Assembly: GCF_021272185.1 (NCBI RefSeq)
Contig: NZ_JAJSEC010000003.1
Span: forward strand, 248,001 to 312,000
DNA from: Roseivivax sp. GX 12232
GTDB lineage: Bacteria > Pseudomonadota > Alphaproteobacteria > Rhodobacterales > Rhodobacteraceae
Direction of reading: 5' to 3'
DNA: 64,000 nucleotides
The notes beneath the pieces are model-generated. The model was not told the DNA's origin, made no database searches, and saw only the letters and a program-made list of their open reading frames with translations. The translations under genes and the position numbers were made by a program. Shown here one piece after another: positions 53,433-61,943 of this stretch (the first letter of the stretch is position 1; the number at the start of each line of letters is the position of its first letter).

Positions 53433-54401
53433 ATGGCATATCTCAGATGGGGCATTCTCGGCGCCGCGCGCTTCGCGCGCGAGAAGATGGGCCCGGCGAT
53501 CCACGCGGGCCGGGGTGGAGCGCTGACGGCGCTGGCCACCTCCTCGCCCGAGAAGGTCGCGCCCTTCGAGGCGCTCGCCCTGGGGTTGCGGGTGCATCAC
53601 GACTACGAGGCGCTTCTGGCCGATCCCGAGATTGACGCGGTCTATATCCCGCTGCCGAACGCCATGCATGTGGAATGGACGCAGAAGGCGCTTGCCGCGG
53701 GCAAGCATGTGCTCTGCGAGAAGCCGCTGGCCATGGCCGCCGAGGAGATCGACGCGCTGATCGCGGCGCGGGATGCCTCGGGGCTCCTGGCCGCCGAAGC
53801 CTACATGATCGTGCACCACCCCCAGTGGCAGCGCGCCCGCGAGATCCTGCAGTCGGGCGAGATCGGCCCCCTGCGCGAGGTCGGCGCGCAGTTCTCCTTC
53901 TTCAACGACGACCTCGCCAACATCCGCAACAAGCCCGAGGAGGGCGGCGGCGCGCTGCCCGACATCGGCGTCTACATCTTCGGCGCGGCGCGTTTCGTCA
54001 CCGGCGAGGAGCCCGAGGCCATCCTCTCGGCCGATCTCGACTGGCAGAACGGCGTCGACACCCGCGCGCATGTGACCGCGCGCTTCCCGTCGTTCCACTA
54101 CCAGGGTTATGTCTCGACCCGCATGGCGCCCTTCCAGCGCATGACCTTCCACGGCGAGGCGGGCGTGATGACGCTGGAGGCGCCCTTCAACGCGCAGGCC
54201 TACGGCGAGGCGCGGATCACGCTGGAGCTGGGCCAGGGTATCCGCCGCGAGGAGCGCTTTCCGGCGGCGCAGCATTACACGCTGCAGGTTGAGGCCTTCA
54301 ACGCGGCGGTGCTGGAAGGCAGGCCCTATCCCTGGACGCTGGAGGACGCCAAGGGCACGCAGCGGATGCTCGACATGACCTACGCGAAGGCGCGGGGCTA
54401 A
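53433..54401 (+). CDS. Gfo/Idh/MocA-family oxidoreductase
   Basis: The 322-residue NAD(P)-dependent oxidoreductase begins with the Rossmann motif WGILGAARFAREKMGPAI. It has the family signature AGKHVLCEKPLAM near residue 90, with the catalytic-type Lys of EKP, and GGALPDIGVYIFGAARF near 172 in the C-terminal domain, where the usual active-site His is not obvious. Substrates in this family are mostly sugars or inositols. AAAGGAGG precedes the ATG. No sugar-use neighbours are present. Confidence 0.9.
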   Translation: MAYLRWGILGAARFAREKMGPAIHAGRGGALTALATSSPEKVAPFEALALGLRVHHDYEALLADPEIDAVYIPLPNAMHVEWTQKALAAGKHVLCEKPLAMAAEEIDALIAARDASGLLAAEAYMIVHHPQWQRAREILQSGEIGPLREVGAQFSFFNDDLANIRNKPEEGGGALPDIGVYIFGAARFVTGEEPEAILSADLDWQNGVDTRAHVTARFPSFHYQGYVSTRMAPFQRMTFHGEAGVMTLEAPFNAQAYGEARITLELGQGIRREERFPAAQHYTLQVEAFNAAVLEGRPYPWTLEDAKGTQRMLDMTYAKARG

Positions 54402-54541
54402 GGCGCGCGGCGGGCTCGGACAGGCGCGACCTCGGACAGGCGCGACGGGGCAGAGCGCCGGGCTCGCCCGCGCCCGGCCGCGCACCCGCGCCCGGCCCGA
54501 GGCCGCAACACCGGGCCGAACCGCGCAGCGCGCGGCGGGCT
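54402..54541 (+). repeat. Short repeats after the oxidoreductase gene
   Basis: CTCGGACAGGCGCGAC occurs twice in tandem (near 54415 and 54431), and GCGCGCGGCGGGCTC occurs at both edges of the tract (near 54403 and 54528). The region to 54617 contains no gene, only these repeats and the phaZ terminator. Confidence 0.6.
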
Positions 54542-54563
54542 CAGCTCACACTGTCAGGAAAAA

Positions 54564-54610
54564 TGCCCAAAAACCGGGCAGGGCGGGGGCGGCGTCCAAG
54601 TGCCGCCCCC
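54564..54610 (-). terminator. Terminator region of phaZ
   Basis: On the minus strand GGGGGCGGC (54610-54602) pairs with GCCGCCCCC (54593-54585); a second small hairpin TGCCC/GGGCA follows, containing and followed by T-runs (GGTTTTTGGGCATTTTT). Confidence 0.8.
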
Positions 54611-54617
54611 TCAGCCG

Positions 54618-55928
54618 TCAGGACAGGTTCACCACCTGCGCGCTTTTCTGCGTGCCGGACTTGGCCGCCTTGGCGCTGGTCTTGGCGGTGCGCGAGGCGT
54701 CGGAATTGGCGTCGATGAACTCCAGCACCAGGGGCCGGATGTTGTTGCGCCACTTGCCGCCCGCGAAGATACCGTAATGGCCCGCGCCGGGCTCGAGGTG
54801 GCTGGCCTTCATCTCGTCCGGCAGCCCGGTCAGAAGGTCCAGCGCGGCCACGCATTGGCCGGGGGCCGAGATGTCGTCATTCGCGCCCTCGACGGTCTTC
54901 ACCGCGACATTGGTGATTTTGCCGATGTCCACGGGCTTGCCCTCGATGGTGAAGGCGTTCTTGGCGATCTCGCATTCCTTGAAGATGCGCTGCACGGTCG
55001 AGAGGTAGAACTCCGCCGGCATGTCCATCACCGCCAGGTATTCGTCGTAGAACTTGTTGTGGCGGTCATGCTCGGAGGCCTCGCCCCGCGCGGCGCGCAG
55101 GATCTGGTCCGAGAAGGCCTTGGCATGGGTGTCGGCGTTCATCGCCATGAAGGACGACAGCTGCAGCAGCCCCGGGTAGACCCGCCGGCCGACGCCCTTG
55201 TAGCGGAAGCCCACGCGCTGGCACATCGCCTCTTCGAGCTGGCCCATGGTGACCCGGGCGCCGAAGTCGGTCACCTCGGTCGGGGCCGCGTCGGGGTCGA
55301 TCGGCCCGCCGATCAGCGTCAGCGTGCGGGGCTGCGCCTCGGGGTCTTCCTCGGCCAGATAGGCGGTCGCGGCCAGCGTCAGCGGCGCTGGCTGGCAGAC
55401 CGCGATCACATGGGTGTCGGGGCCCAGCTCGCGCATGTAGTCGACCAGGTAGAGGGTGTAATCCTCCACGTCGAACTTGCCCGCGCTGACGGGAATGTCC
55501 CTCGCATTGTGCCAATCGGTCACGTAGACTTCGCAATTGGTGATCAGGCTTTTGACGGTAGAGCGGAGGAGCGTCGCGTAATGGCCCGACATGGGAGCCA
55601 CCAGAAGGATCTTGCGGGGCTGTTCCTCGCGGCCGACCACGTTGAAGTGGATCAGGTCGCCGAAGGGCCGCTCCAGCACGGTCCGCACCTCGACCAGGTG
55701 GTCCTTGCCGTCGTCGCAGGAAATGCTGTCGATGCCCCAGTCGGGCTTTGCGATCATCCGCTCGAAGGTGCGTTCGGTGACCTCGCCCCAGGCTTCGACC
55801 CATCGAATCGCCGGGTTCGGGATCAGCGCCAGCCCGGGGAAGGACGCCATGGTGCGCGCGGTGGCACCGATCCACTGGTTGGTGTTTCGCACCGTCTCCA
55901 TCATGTCGTAGAGAGCCATGTGACGCAT
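54618..55928 (-). CDS. phaZ: Intracellular polyhydroxyalkanoate depolymerase
   Basis: The 436-residue enzyme degrades stored PHA. It belongs to the intracellular PhaZ group related to the synthase: LLVAPMSGHYATLLRSTV near residue 107, AVCQPAPLTLAA near 175 carrying the lipase-box Cys (CxPxP type), and GAGHYGIFAGGKW near 390 with the catalytic His. I start it at the ATG at 55928, after AGGAG; the longer frame crosses the promoter. It is divergent from phaC, with a PhaR-type box between them. Confidence 0.95.
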   Translation of the reverse strand: MRHMALYDMMETVRNTNQWIGATARTMASFPGLALIPNPAIRWVEAWGEVTERTFERMIAKPDWGIDSISCDDGKDHLVEVRTVLERPFGDLIHFNVVGREEQPRKILLVAPMSGHYATLLRSTVKSLITNCEVYVTDWHNARDIPVSAGKFDVEDYTLYLVDYMRELGPDTHVIAVCQPAPLTLAATAYLAEEDPEAQPRTLTLIGGPIDPDAAPTEVTDFGARVTMGQLEEAMCQRVGFRYKGVGRRVYPGLLQLSSFMAMNADTHAKAFSDQILRAARGEASEHDRHNKFYDEYLAVMDMPAEFYLSTVQRIFKECEIAKNAFTIEGKPVDIGKITNVAVKTVEGANDDISAPGQCVAALDLLTGLPDEMKASHLEPGAGHYGIFAGGKWRNNIRPLVLEFIDANSDASRTAKTSAKAAKSGTQKSAQVVNLS

Positions 55929-55992
55929 AAGTCGTCTCCTATCGCCAATACCCGGCGAGCAAATGGCACGATCGCCGCCCGCAATGGTATTG

Positions 55993-56003
55993 CTGCACGG
56001 CAG
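55993..56003. promoter_or_regulatory. Putative PhaR box between phaZ and phaC
   Basis: CTGCACGGCAG matches CTGC-N3-GCAG, the PhaR-binding pattern described in Paracoccus and relatives. It lies 24 bp before the phaC start and 65 bp before the phaZ start. Confidence 0.7.
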
Positions 56004-56026
56004 AAAGCTAGGGGGTATCCCGTAGG

Positions 56027-57832
56027 ATGACAACCGAGACGTTTGACCAGCCGCAGAATCTGGAAAAATTCAATCAGAACCTCGCCCGCGTGGAGGAACT
56101 GTCGCAACGGCTGATCGCCGCGATGACCAAGCGCAAGCCGCTGGACACCTCGCTGCAGGGCCCCGACCAGGAGCTCTATGCCAAGGCGATGACCGGCTAT
56201 TGGCAGGCCTGGATGCAGAACCCTGCCAAGGTGATCGAACACCAGATCTCCTATTGGGGCGACACGGTGAAACATTTCGTCGAGGCGCAGCAGGCGCTGG
56301 CCTCGGGGCAGCTCAAGGCGCCCGAGGATCCCGGTCCCAAGGACAAGCGCTTCGCCAATCCGCTCTGGGACACGCATCCCTATTTCAACTTCATCAAGCA
56401 GCAATACCTGATCAATTCCAAGGCGCTCGAACAGGCGGTCGCCGACATCGACGACATGGACCCCAAGGAAAAGCGCCGGCTGAGCTATTTCGCGCGGCAG
56501 ATCGTCGACATGATGGCGCCGACGAATTTCCTCTCGACCAACCCCGACGCGCTGGAAAAGGCCATCGAGACCGAGGGCGAAAGCCTGGTGAAGGGGCTCG
56601 AGAACCTGATTTCCGACCTCGAGGCCAACAACGGCGAGCTGGTGGTGAAACTGGCCGACGAAGAGGCCTTCAAGATCGGCGAGAACATCGCCACCGCCGA
56701 GGGCGAGGTGGTCTACCGCAACCGGATGATGGAGATCATCCAGTATGCGCCCACCACCGAGAAGGTGAAGGAAACGCCGATCGTGCTGTTTCCGCCCTGG
56801 ATCAACAAGTTCTACATCCTCGACCTGCGCGAGCAGAACAGCTTCATCCGCTGGGTGGTCGACCAGGGCTACACGCTCTTCGTGGTGAGCTGGGTGAACC
56901 CCGACCACGACTACAGCGACGTGGGCCTCGACACCTACATCGAGGAGGGCTTCCTGACCGCGATCGAGGAAGTGAAGGCGATCACCAACCAGAAGCGGAT
57001 CAACGCGATCGGCTACTGCATCGCGGGCACCACGCTGTCGCTGACCCTGTCGCTCCTGAAGCAGCGCAAGGACAACTCGATCAAATCGGCGACCTTCTTC
57101 ACGACGCTGACCGATTTCTCCGACCAGGGGGAGTTCACGCCCTTCCTGCAGGACGATTTCGTCGACGGCATCGAGGACGAGGTGAAGCGCACGGGCGTGC
57201 TGCGCTCCTTCATCATGGCGCGCACCTTCTCCTTCCTGCGCTCGAACGACCTGGTCTACCGCCCGGCGATCCAGAGCTACATGATGGGCGAGACGCCGCC
57301 CGCCTTCGACCTGCTCTACTGGAACGGCGACGGCTCGAACCTGCCCGCGCGCATGGCGGTGCAATACCTGCGCGACCTCTGCCAGGCCAATACCTTCGCC
57401 GGGGGTGAGGGCATCGAGCTTCTGGGCGAGACGCTGAAGATCGAGGACGTGGACGTGCCGCTCATGTCCATTGCCTGCGAGACCGACCATATCGCCGCCT
57501 GGAAGGACTGCTTCCGGGGCGTGACGCTCATGGGCTCAAAGGATCGTAGCTTCGTCCTGGCGGAATCGGGCCATATCGCGGGCATCGTGAACCCGCCGGT
57601 GAAGAATAAATACGGCTACTACCTGAACGACGACTTCCGCGGCACGCCCGAGGAATGGCAGGCCGGGGCCGAGCATCACAAGGGCTCCTGGTGGCCGGTC
57701 TGGGAGGCCTGGATCGGAAAGCGCTCGGGCCGCTGGATCAACGCGCGCGCGCCCGGCGATTCGGAGCATCCCTCGCTCGGGAAGGCGCCCGGAACCTATG
57801 TCACCGCCAAGGCCCGCGAAATCGAACCCTGA
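56027..57832 (+). CDS. phaC: Class I polyhydroxyalkanoate synthase PhaC
   Basis: The 601-residue enzyme polymerises hydroxyacyl-CoA into PHA granules. The lipase-like box GYCIAGTT places the catalytic Cys near residue 330; CETDHIAAW near 485 gives the catalytic Asp and ESGHIAGIVNPP near 515 the His. PPWINKFYILDL and FVVSWVNPD are family hallmarks. Length fits class I (single subunit). It is divergent from phaZ and followed by phaP. Confidence 0.97.
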   Translation: MTTETFDQPQNLEKFNQNLARVEELSQRLIAAMTKRKPLDTSLQGPDQELYAKAMTGYWQAWMQNPAKVIEHQISYWGDTVKHFVEAQQALASGQLKAPEDPGPKDKRFANPLWDTHPYFNFIKQQYLINSKALEQAVADIDDMDPKEKRRLSYFARQIVDMMAPTNFLSTNPDALEKAIETEGESLVKGLENLISDLEANNGELVVKLADEEAFKIGENIATAEGEVVYRNRMMEIIQYAPTTEKVKETPIVLFPPWINKFYILDLREQNSFIRWVVDQGYTLFVVSWVNPDHDYSDVGLDTYIEEGFLTAIEEVKAITNQKRINAIGYCIAGTTLSLTLSLLKQRKDNSIKSATFFTTLTDFSDQGEFTPFLQDDFVDGIEDEVKRTGVLRSFIMARTFSFLRSNDLVYRPAIQSYMMGETPPAFDLLYWNGDGSNLPARMAVQYLRDLCQANTFAGGEGIELLGETLKIEDVDVPLMSIACETDHIAAWKDCFRGVTLMGSKDRSFVLAESGHIAGIVNPPVKNKYGYYLNDDFRGTPEEWQAGAEHHKGSWWPVWEAWIGKRSGRWINARAPGDSEHPSLGKAPGTYVTAKAREIEP

Positions 57833-57872
57833 TTTCGCAGCACAGGCAGGGCCTTAGCATACAGTCGCCAGT

Positions 57873-57895
57873 TTTTTGCTGCACCGCGGCAAAAA
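57873..57895. promoter_or_regulatory. Dyad upstream of phaP (possible PhaR site or terminator of phaC)
   Basis: TTTTTGCTGC (57873-57882) and GCGGCAAAAA (57886-57895) pair at 9 of 10 positions. The centre, CTGCACCGCGG, is one base away from the PhaR consensus. A hairpin role in ending phaC transcripts is also possible. Confidence 0.5.
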
Positions 57896-57898
57896 TCC

Positions 57899-57927
57899 TT
57901 GAAATGCTGCGGCGCAGCACGCATATT
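57899..57927 (+). promoter_or_regulatory. phaP promoter with a PhaR box in the spacer
   Basis: TTGAAA (57899-57904) and CATATT (57922-57927) are 17 bp apart. The spacer is filled by the perfect dyad TGCTGC-GGC-GCAGCA (57905-57919), which contains CTGC-N3-GCAG, so a bound repressor would block polymerase. Confidence 0.8.
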
Positions 57928-57991
57928 CCTGTGCAGATGCAGAAAACGCGGTGAGGTGGGCTCACCGGAAGATGCATGAAAGGATTTTGAG

Positions 57992-58453
57992 ATGGCTACC
58001 AAGCAGCAGCAAGACTTCACTGCGATGATGAAAGACATGATGGGCGCGTTCCCGGTCGACACCAAGGCGATGGAAGACGCCTTCAAGACCCAGGCGACCC
58101 TGAACGAGAAGCTCTCGGGCGTGGCTCTGGAAGCTGCCGAGAAGTCGACCGAGCTCTCCGCCAAGTGGACCAAGGACACCCTGACCAAGATGGGCGACCT
58201 CTCCAAGGCGAAGGCCGAGCCGGCCGACTACGCCAAGGCGATGACCGACTTCGCATCGGCCCAGGCCGAAGTGACTGCCGAGCACATGGCCGCCTTCGCC
58301 GAGATCGCGAAGAAGGTCCAGATGGACACCGTCGAGCTGATGATGGCCGCCGGCAAGGACATCACCGAAGACGCATCGGCCGCCATGAAGAAGGCCACTT
58401 CGGACATGACCGCCAACGCCAAGAAGGCAACCACCGCCGCCGCCTCCAAGTAA
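57992..58453 (+). CDS. phaP: Phasin family protein
   Basis: The 153-residue, almost wholly helical, Ala/Lys-rich protein coats PHA granules. MATKQQQDFTAMMKDMMGAF starts the protein, and the phasin-type helix runs through EVTAEHMAAFAEIAKKVQMD near residue 90. It lies between phaC and phaR and carries the strongest PhaR box, as expected for a granule protein that is derepressed when PHA accumulates. A perfect terminator follows. Confidence 0.93.
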   Translation: MATKQQQDFTAMMKDMMGAFPVDTKAMEDAFKTQATLNEKLSGVALEAAEKSTELSAKWTKDTLTKMGDLSKAKAEPADYAKAMTDFASAQAEVTAEHMAAFAEIAKKVQMDTVELMMAAGKDITEDASAAMKKATSDMTANAKKATTAAASK

Positions 58454-58512
58454 GGCGTCAGCGACACAAGGATCGGCGCGCGGCACTCCTCCCTTCGTCG
58501 TGCGCACTTCCT

Positions 58513-58539
58513 GGGCGGGCCGATCGGCCCGCCCTTTTT
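58513..58539 (+). terminator. Terminator of phaP
   Basis: GGGCGGGCC (58513-58521) and GGCCCGCCC (58526-58534) form a perfect stem with a GATC loop, followed by five T residues. Confidence 0.93.
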
Positions 58540-58594
58540 CGTCTGCGGGGACCAGAGGACACTTGCCCATTTCCTAAGCAAGGTCTTAGGGTTT

Positions 58595-58605
58595 CTGCAC
58601 CGCAG
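58595..58605. promoter_or_regulatory. Putative PhaR box upstream of phaR
   Basis: CTGCACCGCAG is an exact CTGC-N3-GCAG, 18 bp before the phaR start codon, which would let PhaR repress its own gene. Confidence 0.75.
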
Positions 58606-58622
58606 ATATGGGGAGGCCCAGA

Positions 58623-59243
58623 GTGTCGAATTCGGAAAAGCCGCTGCTTATCAAGCGTTACGCCTCTCGGCGGCTCTACAACACCGAGACCAGCGACTAT
58701 GTCACGCTCGAGGACATCGCCGGCTTCATCCGCGACGGACGCGAGGTTCAGATCGTCGATCTGAAATCCGGCGACGACCTGACGCGGCAGTATCTGCTGC
58801 AGATCATCGCCGAACACGAAAGCCGCGGTGAAAGCGTCCTGCCGATCAACGTGCTGAACGACCTGGTGCGCAGCTACACCACGCAGGCGACCTCGATGGT
58901 GCCGCAGTTCCTGGCCCAGAGCTTCGAGATGTTCCGCGACAGCCAGTCGAAATGGGTGGAGAACATGAACGCCATGAACCCCATGGCGAAGATGCCCGGC
59001 TTCGAGGCGATGCAGGCGCAGCAGGAGGCCTTCATGAAGGCCATGACCCAGGGCGGGCCCGGGGGCACCGGCCCGCGCGCGCCGGGCGCCGAAGAGGCCC
59101 CGGGGCAGGGCGGCGGCACCGCCAAGGCCAAGCCCGCGCCGCGGCGCGGCGCAGAGCCGCCCACCGAGTCCGCCGAGGACATCGAGGCGCTGAAGAAAGA
59201 GTTCGCCGAGCTTCAGGCCAAGCTCGCCAAGTTCGGCAAATAA
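58623..59243 (+). CDS. phaR: Polyhydroxyalkanoate synthesis repressor PhaR
   Basis: The roughly 206-residue protein represses phasin and its own gene until it binds PHA. KPLLIKRYASRRLYNTETSD (from about residue 6) is the conserved DNA/PHB-binding domain, followed by VTLEDIAGFIRDG and the PHB-accumulation domain with SMVPQFLAQSFEMFRDSQ. A Gly/Pro/Ala-rich linker precedes a C-terminal coiled coil. GTG at 58623 has GGAGG 6 bp upstream and matches the family start; the ATG at 58608 would overlap the ribosome site. Confidence 0.94.
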   Translation: MSNSEKPLLIKRYASRRLYNTETSDYVTLEDIAGFIRDGREVQIVDLKSGDDLTRQYLLQIIAEHESRGESVLPINVLNDLVRSYTTQATSMVPQFLAQSFEMFRDSQSKWVENMNAMNPMAKMPGFEAMQAQQEAFMKAMTQGGPGGTGPRAPGAEEAPGQGGGTAKAKPAPRRGAEPPTESAEDIEALKKEFAELQAKLAKFGK

Positions 59244-59253
59244 GGCGCGGGGC

Positions 59254-60444
59254 TCAGGTCCCGTAGGCGCGGGCCGGGGCCATGGCGGCCTCTGCCGCGC
59301 CGATCAGCGCCTCGGCCACCGCCGTGCATTGATCGAGCGTCAGCCGCGCCGGCAGCCGCGTGTCGCAGGCCCGCATCAGCATGGCGCGGGTGCGCGGCAG
59401 CTCGGGCATCTCGGGCAGGAATTGCCAGTTCCAGAAGGCCCGCGCGTTGTCGGCGCTGCGCCCGAAGACCTGCACCTTGACCCCGGCCTCCGCCGCCGCG
59501 GCGGTGAAGGCGTCGACATCCGCGTCGCTCATGCCGACGAGGTTGAACTGCAGCGAATCCGGCGCGCGCATCTCGGGGGCCAGCTTGCGCGGCACCTCGA
59601 ACCAGGGCGTCTCGGCAAGGCGCGCGGCGACATGGTCGTGGTTGCGCCGCCCGTCGGCGACCCGGCGCGGCAGCTCGGCCAGCTGCGGGCGGATCACCGC
59701 CGCGGAGAGGTTCGAGAGCCGCAGGTTGTAGAGCGGCAGCTTGTTCTGCCAGCGCGCGAAGGGCTCGGTCAGCAGCCCGTGTTTCTTCCAGTTGGTCTCA
59801 TAGGCGCCCGACATGATCACCGCGCGGGCGATCAGCTCGGCGTCGTCGGTGACCAGAAGTCCGCCTTCGCCGGCGTTCAGGAGCTTGTAGCTCTGGAAGC
59901 TGAAGCAGCCGATGCGGCCGAGCGTGCCGATGTTGCGCCCCGCCCAGGTGGTGCCGAGGCTGTGCGCGGCATCCTCGACCACCGGCACGCCGTGGCGGTC
60001 GGCGATCGCGAGGATGGCGTCCATGTCCGAGGTATGGCCGCGCATGTGGCTGATTATCACCGCCGAGACGGTGGCGATCTTGGCCTCGAAATCGGCCAGG
60101 TCGACGCGGTAGTCGCTGCCGACCTCGCAGAGGACCGGCAGGCAGTCGGCGTGCAGCACCGCCGAAGGCACCGCGGCGAAGGTGAAGCCCGGGATCAGCA
60201 CCCGCGCGTCGCGCGGCAGGCCCAGGGTCTTCAGGGAGAGGAACAGCGCGGCCGAGCAGCTCGAGACGGCCAGCGCGTAGCGGCAGCCGAGGGTCGCCGC
60301 GAACTCCTGCTCGAGCCGCGTCACCGGGCTGTCGGCGCTGCCGTGATACCGGAACAGGTCGCCGCTTGCGAAAAGCCGGTCGACCTCGGCGCGGGCCGCC
60401 TCGGGGATCGGCTCGGCGTCGTGCATTTCCGGAATGCCGCTCAT
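59254..60444 (-). CDS. DegT/DnrJ/EryC1/StrS-family aminotransferase
   Basis: The 396-residue PLP enzyme belongs to the sugar-aminotransferase fold. VSSCSAALFLSLKTLGLP near residue 60 and PGFTFAAVPSAVLHADCLPV near 85 bind the cofactor, VEDAAHSLGTTWAG near 150 is typical, and SFQSYKLLNAGEGG near 180 holds the PLP lysine. Most relatives make amino-sugars, but no sugar pathway lies nearby; the puu-like genes upstream in the same direction suggest an amine-related role. The ATG at 60444 follows GAGG. Confidence 0.9.
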   Translation of the reverse strand: MSGIPEMHDAEPIPEAARAEVDRLFASGDLFRYHGSADSPVTRLEQEFAATLGCRYALAVSSCSAALFLSLKTLGLPRDARVLIPGFTFAAVPSAVLHADCLPVLCEVGSDYRVDLADFEAKIATVSAVIISHMRGHTSDMDAILAIADRHGVPVVEDAAHSLGTTWAGRNIGTLGRIGCFSFQSYKLLNAGEGGLLVTDDAELIARAVIMSGAYETNWKKHGLLTEPFARWQNKLPLYNLRLSNLSAAVIRPQLAELPRRVADGRRNHDHVAARLAETPWFEVPRKLAPEMRAPDSLQFNLVGMSDADVDAFTAAAAEAGVKVQVFGRSADNARAFWNWQFLPEMPELPRTRAMLMRACDTRLPARLTLDQCTAVAEALIGAAEAAMAPARAYGT

Positions 60445-60542
60445 TGAGGCCTCCTCCTGTCGCGCTCGGGCCAGTGTTACTTGCTGGGCTGCGGGTCGCC
60501 AAGCGCTAAGGTGCCGCGCCGCGCGGGCTGCGCACCTGTGCC

Positions 60543-61847
60543 TCAGAGCCCGAGGCGATCGCGCAACGCATACCAGCTCATGGCCAGCACCAGGAGCGGC
60601 GCGCGCAGGGCGCTGCCGCCCGGGAAACGCGGCGTTGGCAGGCGCGCCATGGTGTCGAAGCCCTCGGCCTCGCCGGCGATGGCGCGGGCCATGAGAAGCC
60701 CCGCATGGGTCGCCGTGCCGACCCCGTGGCCGGAATAGCCCGAGGCCGAGAGCACCCGCTTCCCGGGCCGCGCGAGATGCGGCAGCCGCTTCATGGTGAT
60801 CGCCAGCGTGCCGCCCCAGGCATGGGTCAGCGGCACATCGGCGAGATGCGGGAAGATCTCGAGCATCGGCTTTGAGACCAGCGCGCGGATGTCGGCGGGG
60901 AAGCGGTAGCCGTAGCTTTCGCCGCCCCCGAAAAGCAGCCGCCCGTCGGAGCTGAGCCGGAAGTAGTTCACCACGAAACGATCGTCGGCCACCGCCACGT
61001 CGCGGGGCAGCACCTCGGCGGTGCGCGCGCCGAGCGGCTCGGTCGCGACGATGAAATTGTTGATCGGCATGACCCGCGCGGCGACCCGGGGCGCGAGCCC
61101 GCCGAGATAGCCGTTGGCCGCCAGCACGACGTGTTCGGCGGTGACCCTGCCGCCGCGGGTGCTGACCGTCGCGGGCGCGCCGTCGCTGACGCCGGTGACC
61201 TCGGTGCCCTCGTGCAGCCGCACCCCGGCCTTGAGGCAGGCCGCCCGCAGCCCCAGCGCGTATTTCAGCGGGTGCAGATGCGCGGCGTCGTGGTCGATCA
61301 CCCCGCCGCGATAGGCCGGCGAGGCGCAGGCCGCGCGCCAACCGTCGCCCGCGAGCGGCTCCAGCGCGTCGTAGCCGTAGCGCGCCTGCATGTGCTCGGC
61401 GTGCGCGAAGGCCTCGCGCAGCCCGCGCGCGTCCGAGACCGCCTCGGCCACGCCGGGGCGCAGTTCGCAATCGATGCCGTGGCGCGCGATCAGATCCTTG
61501 ACCAGCGCCTTGGCCTCCTGGCCGAGCTCCCAGTAGGCGCCGGCCTCGCCGGCGCCCAGCATCTTCTCGAGCGCCATCTGGTCGACCCGCTGGCCCGAGC
61601 CGAGCTGCCCGCCGTTCCGCCCCGAGGCGCCGAAGCCCGCCCGGTGCGCCTCGATGAGCACCACGTCGCGGCCCATCTCGGCCAGGTGCAGCGCCGCCGA
61701 AAGCCCGGTGTAGCCGGCGCCCACGACGCAGACATCAGCCTTGGTGTCGCCCTGAAGGGCCGGGGCAGGCTCGGGCAGGGGGGCGGTCTCGGCGTAGAAG
61801 CTGGCCGGGTAGCGGCCCTGGGTGTCGTTGGCGTAAAGCAGGTTCAC
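60543..61847 (-). CDS. puuB: FAD-dependent amine oxidase, probable gamma-glutamylputrescine oxidase
   Basis: The 434-residue flavoprotein is of the DAO/PuuB type: VCVVGAGYTGLSAALHLAEM near residue 40 binds FAD, GRNGGQLGSGQR near 76 is a PuuB-like signature, and HAWGGTLAITMKRLPHL near 354 closes the site. It would oxidise gamma-glutamyl-putrescine or a similar amide. The start is GTG at 61847 (MNLLYAND), since no upstream ATG gives a family-like protein. It follows the glutamine-synthetase-like gene. Confidence 0.85.
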   Translation of the reverse strand: MNLLYANDTQGRYPASFYAETAPLPEPAPALQGDTKADVCVVGAGYTGLSAALHLAEMGRDVVLIEAHRAGFGASGRNGGQLGSGQRVDQMALEKMLGAGEAGAYWELGQEAKALVKDLIARHGIDCELRPGVAEAVSDARGLREAFAHAEHMQARYGYDALEPLAGDGWRAACASPAYRGGVIDHDAAHLHPLKYALGLRAACLKAGVRLHEGTEVTGVSDGAPATVSTRGGRVTAEHVVLAANGYLGGLAPRVAARVMPINNFIVATEPLGARTAEVLPRDVAVADDRFVVNYFRLSSDGRLLFGGGESYGYRFPADIRALVSKPMLEIFPHLADVPLTHAWGGTLAITMKRLPHLARPGKRVLSASGYSGHGVGTATHAGLLMARAIAGEAEGFDTMARLPTPRFPGGSALRAPLLVLAMSWYALRDRLGL

Positions 61848-61943
61848 GGGCGGCGATGCCTTCTCAGATGGTCGGGCCGAGGGGCGGGGCGGCGCCGGGC
61901 GCGCCGTGGCCCCGGCGCCGGGCGGCACACCGGCCCCCAAGCC

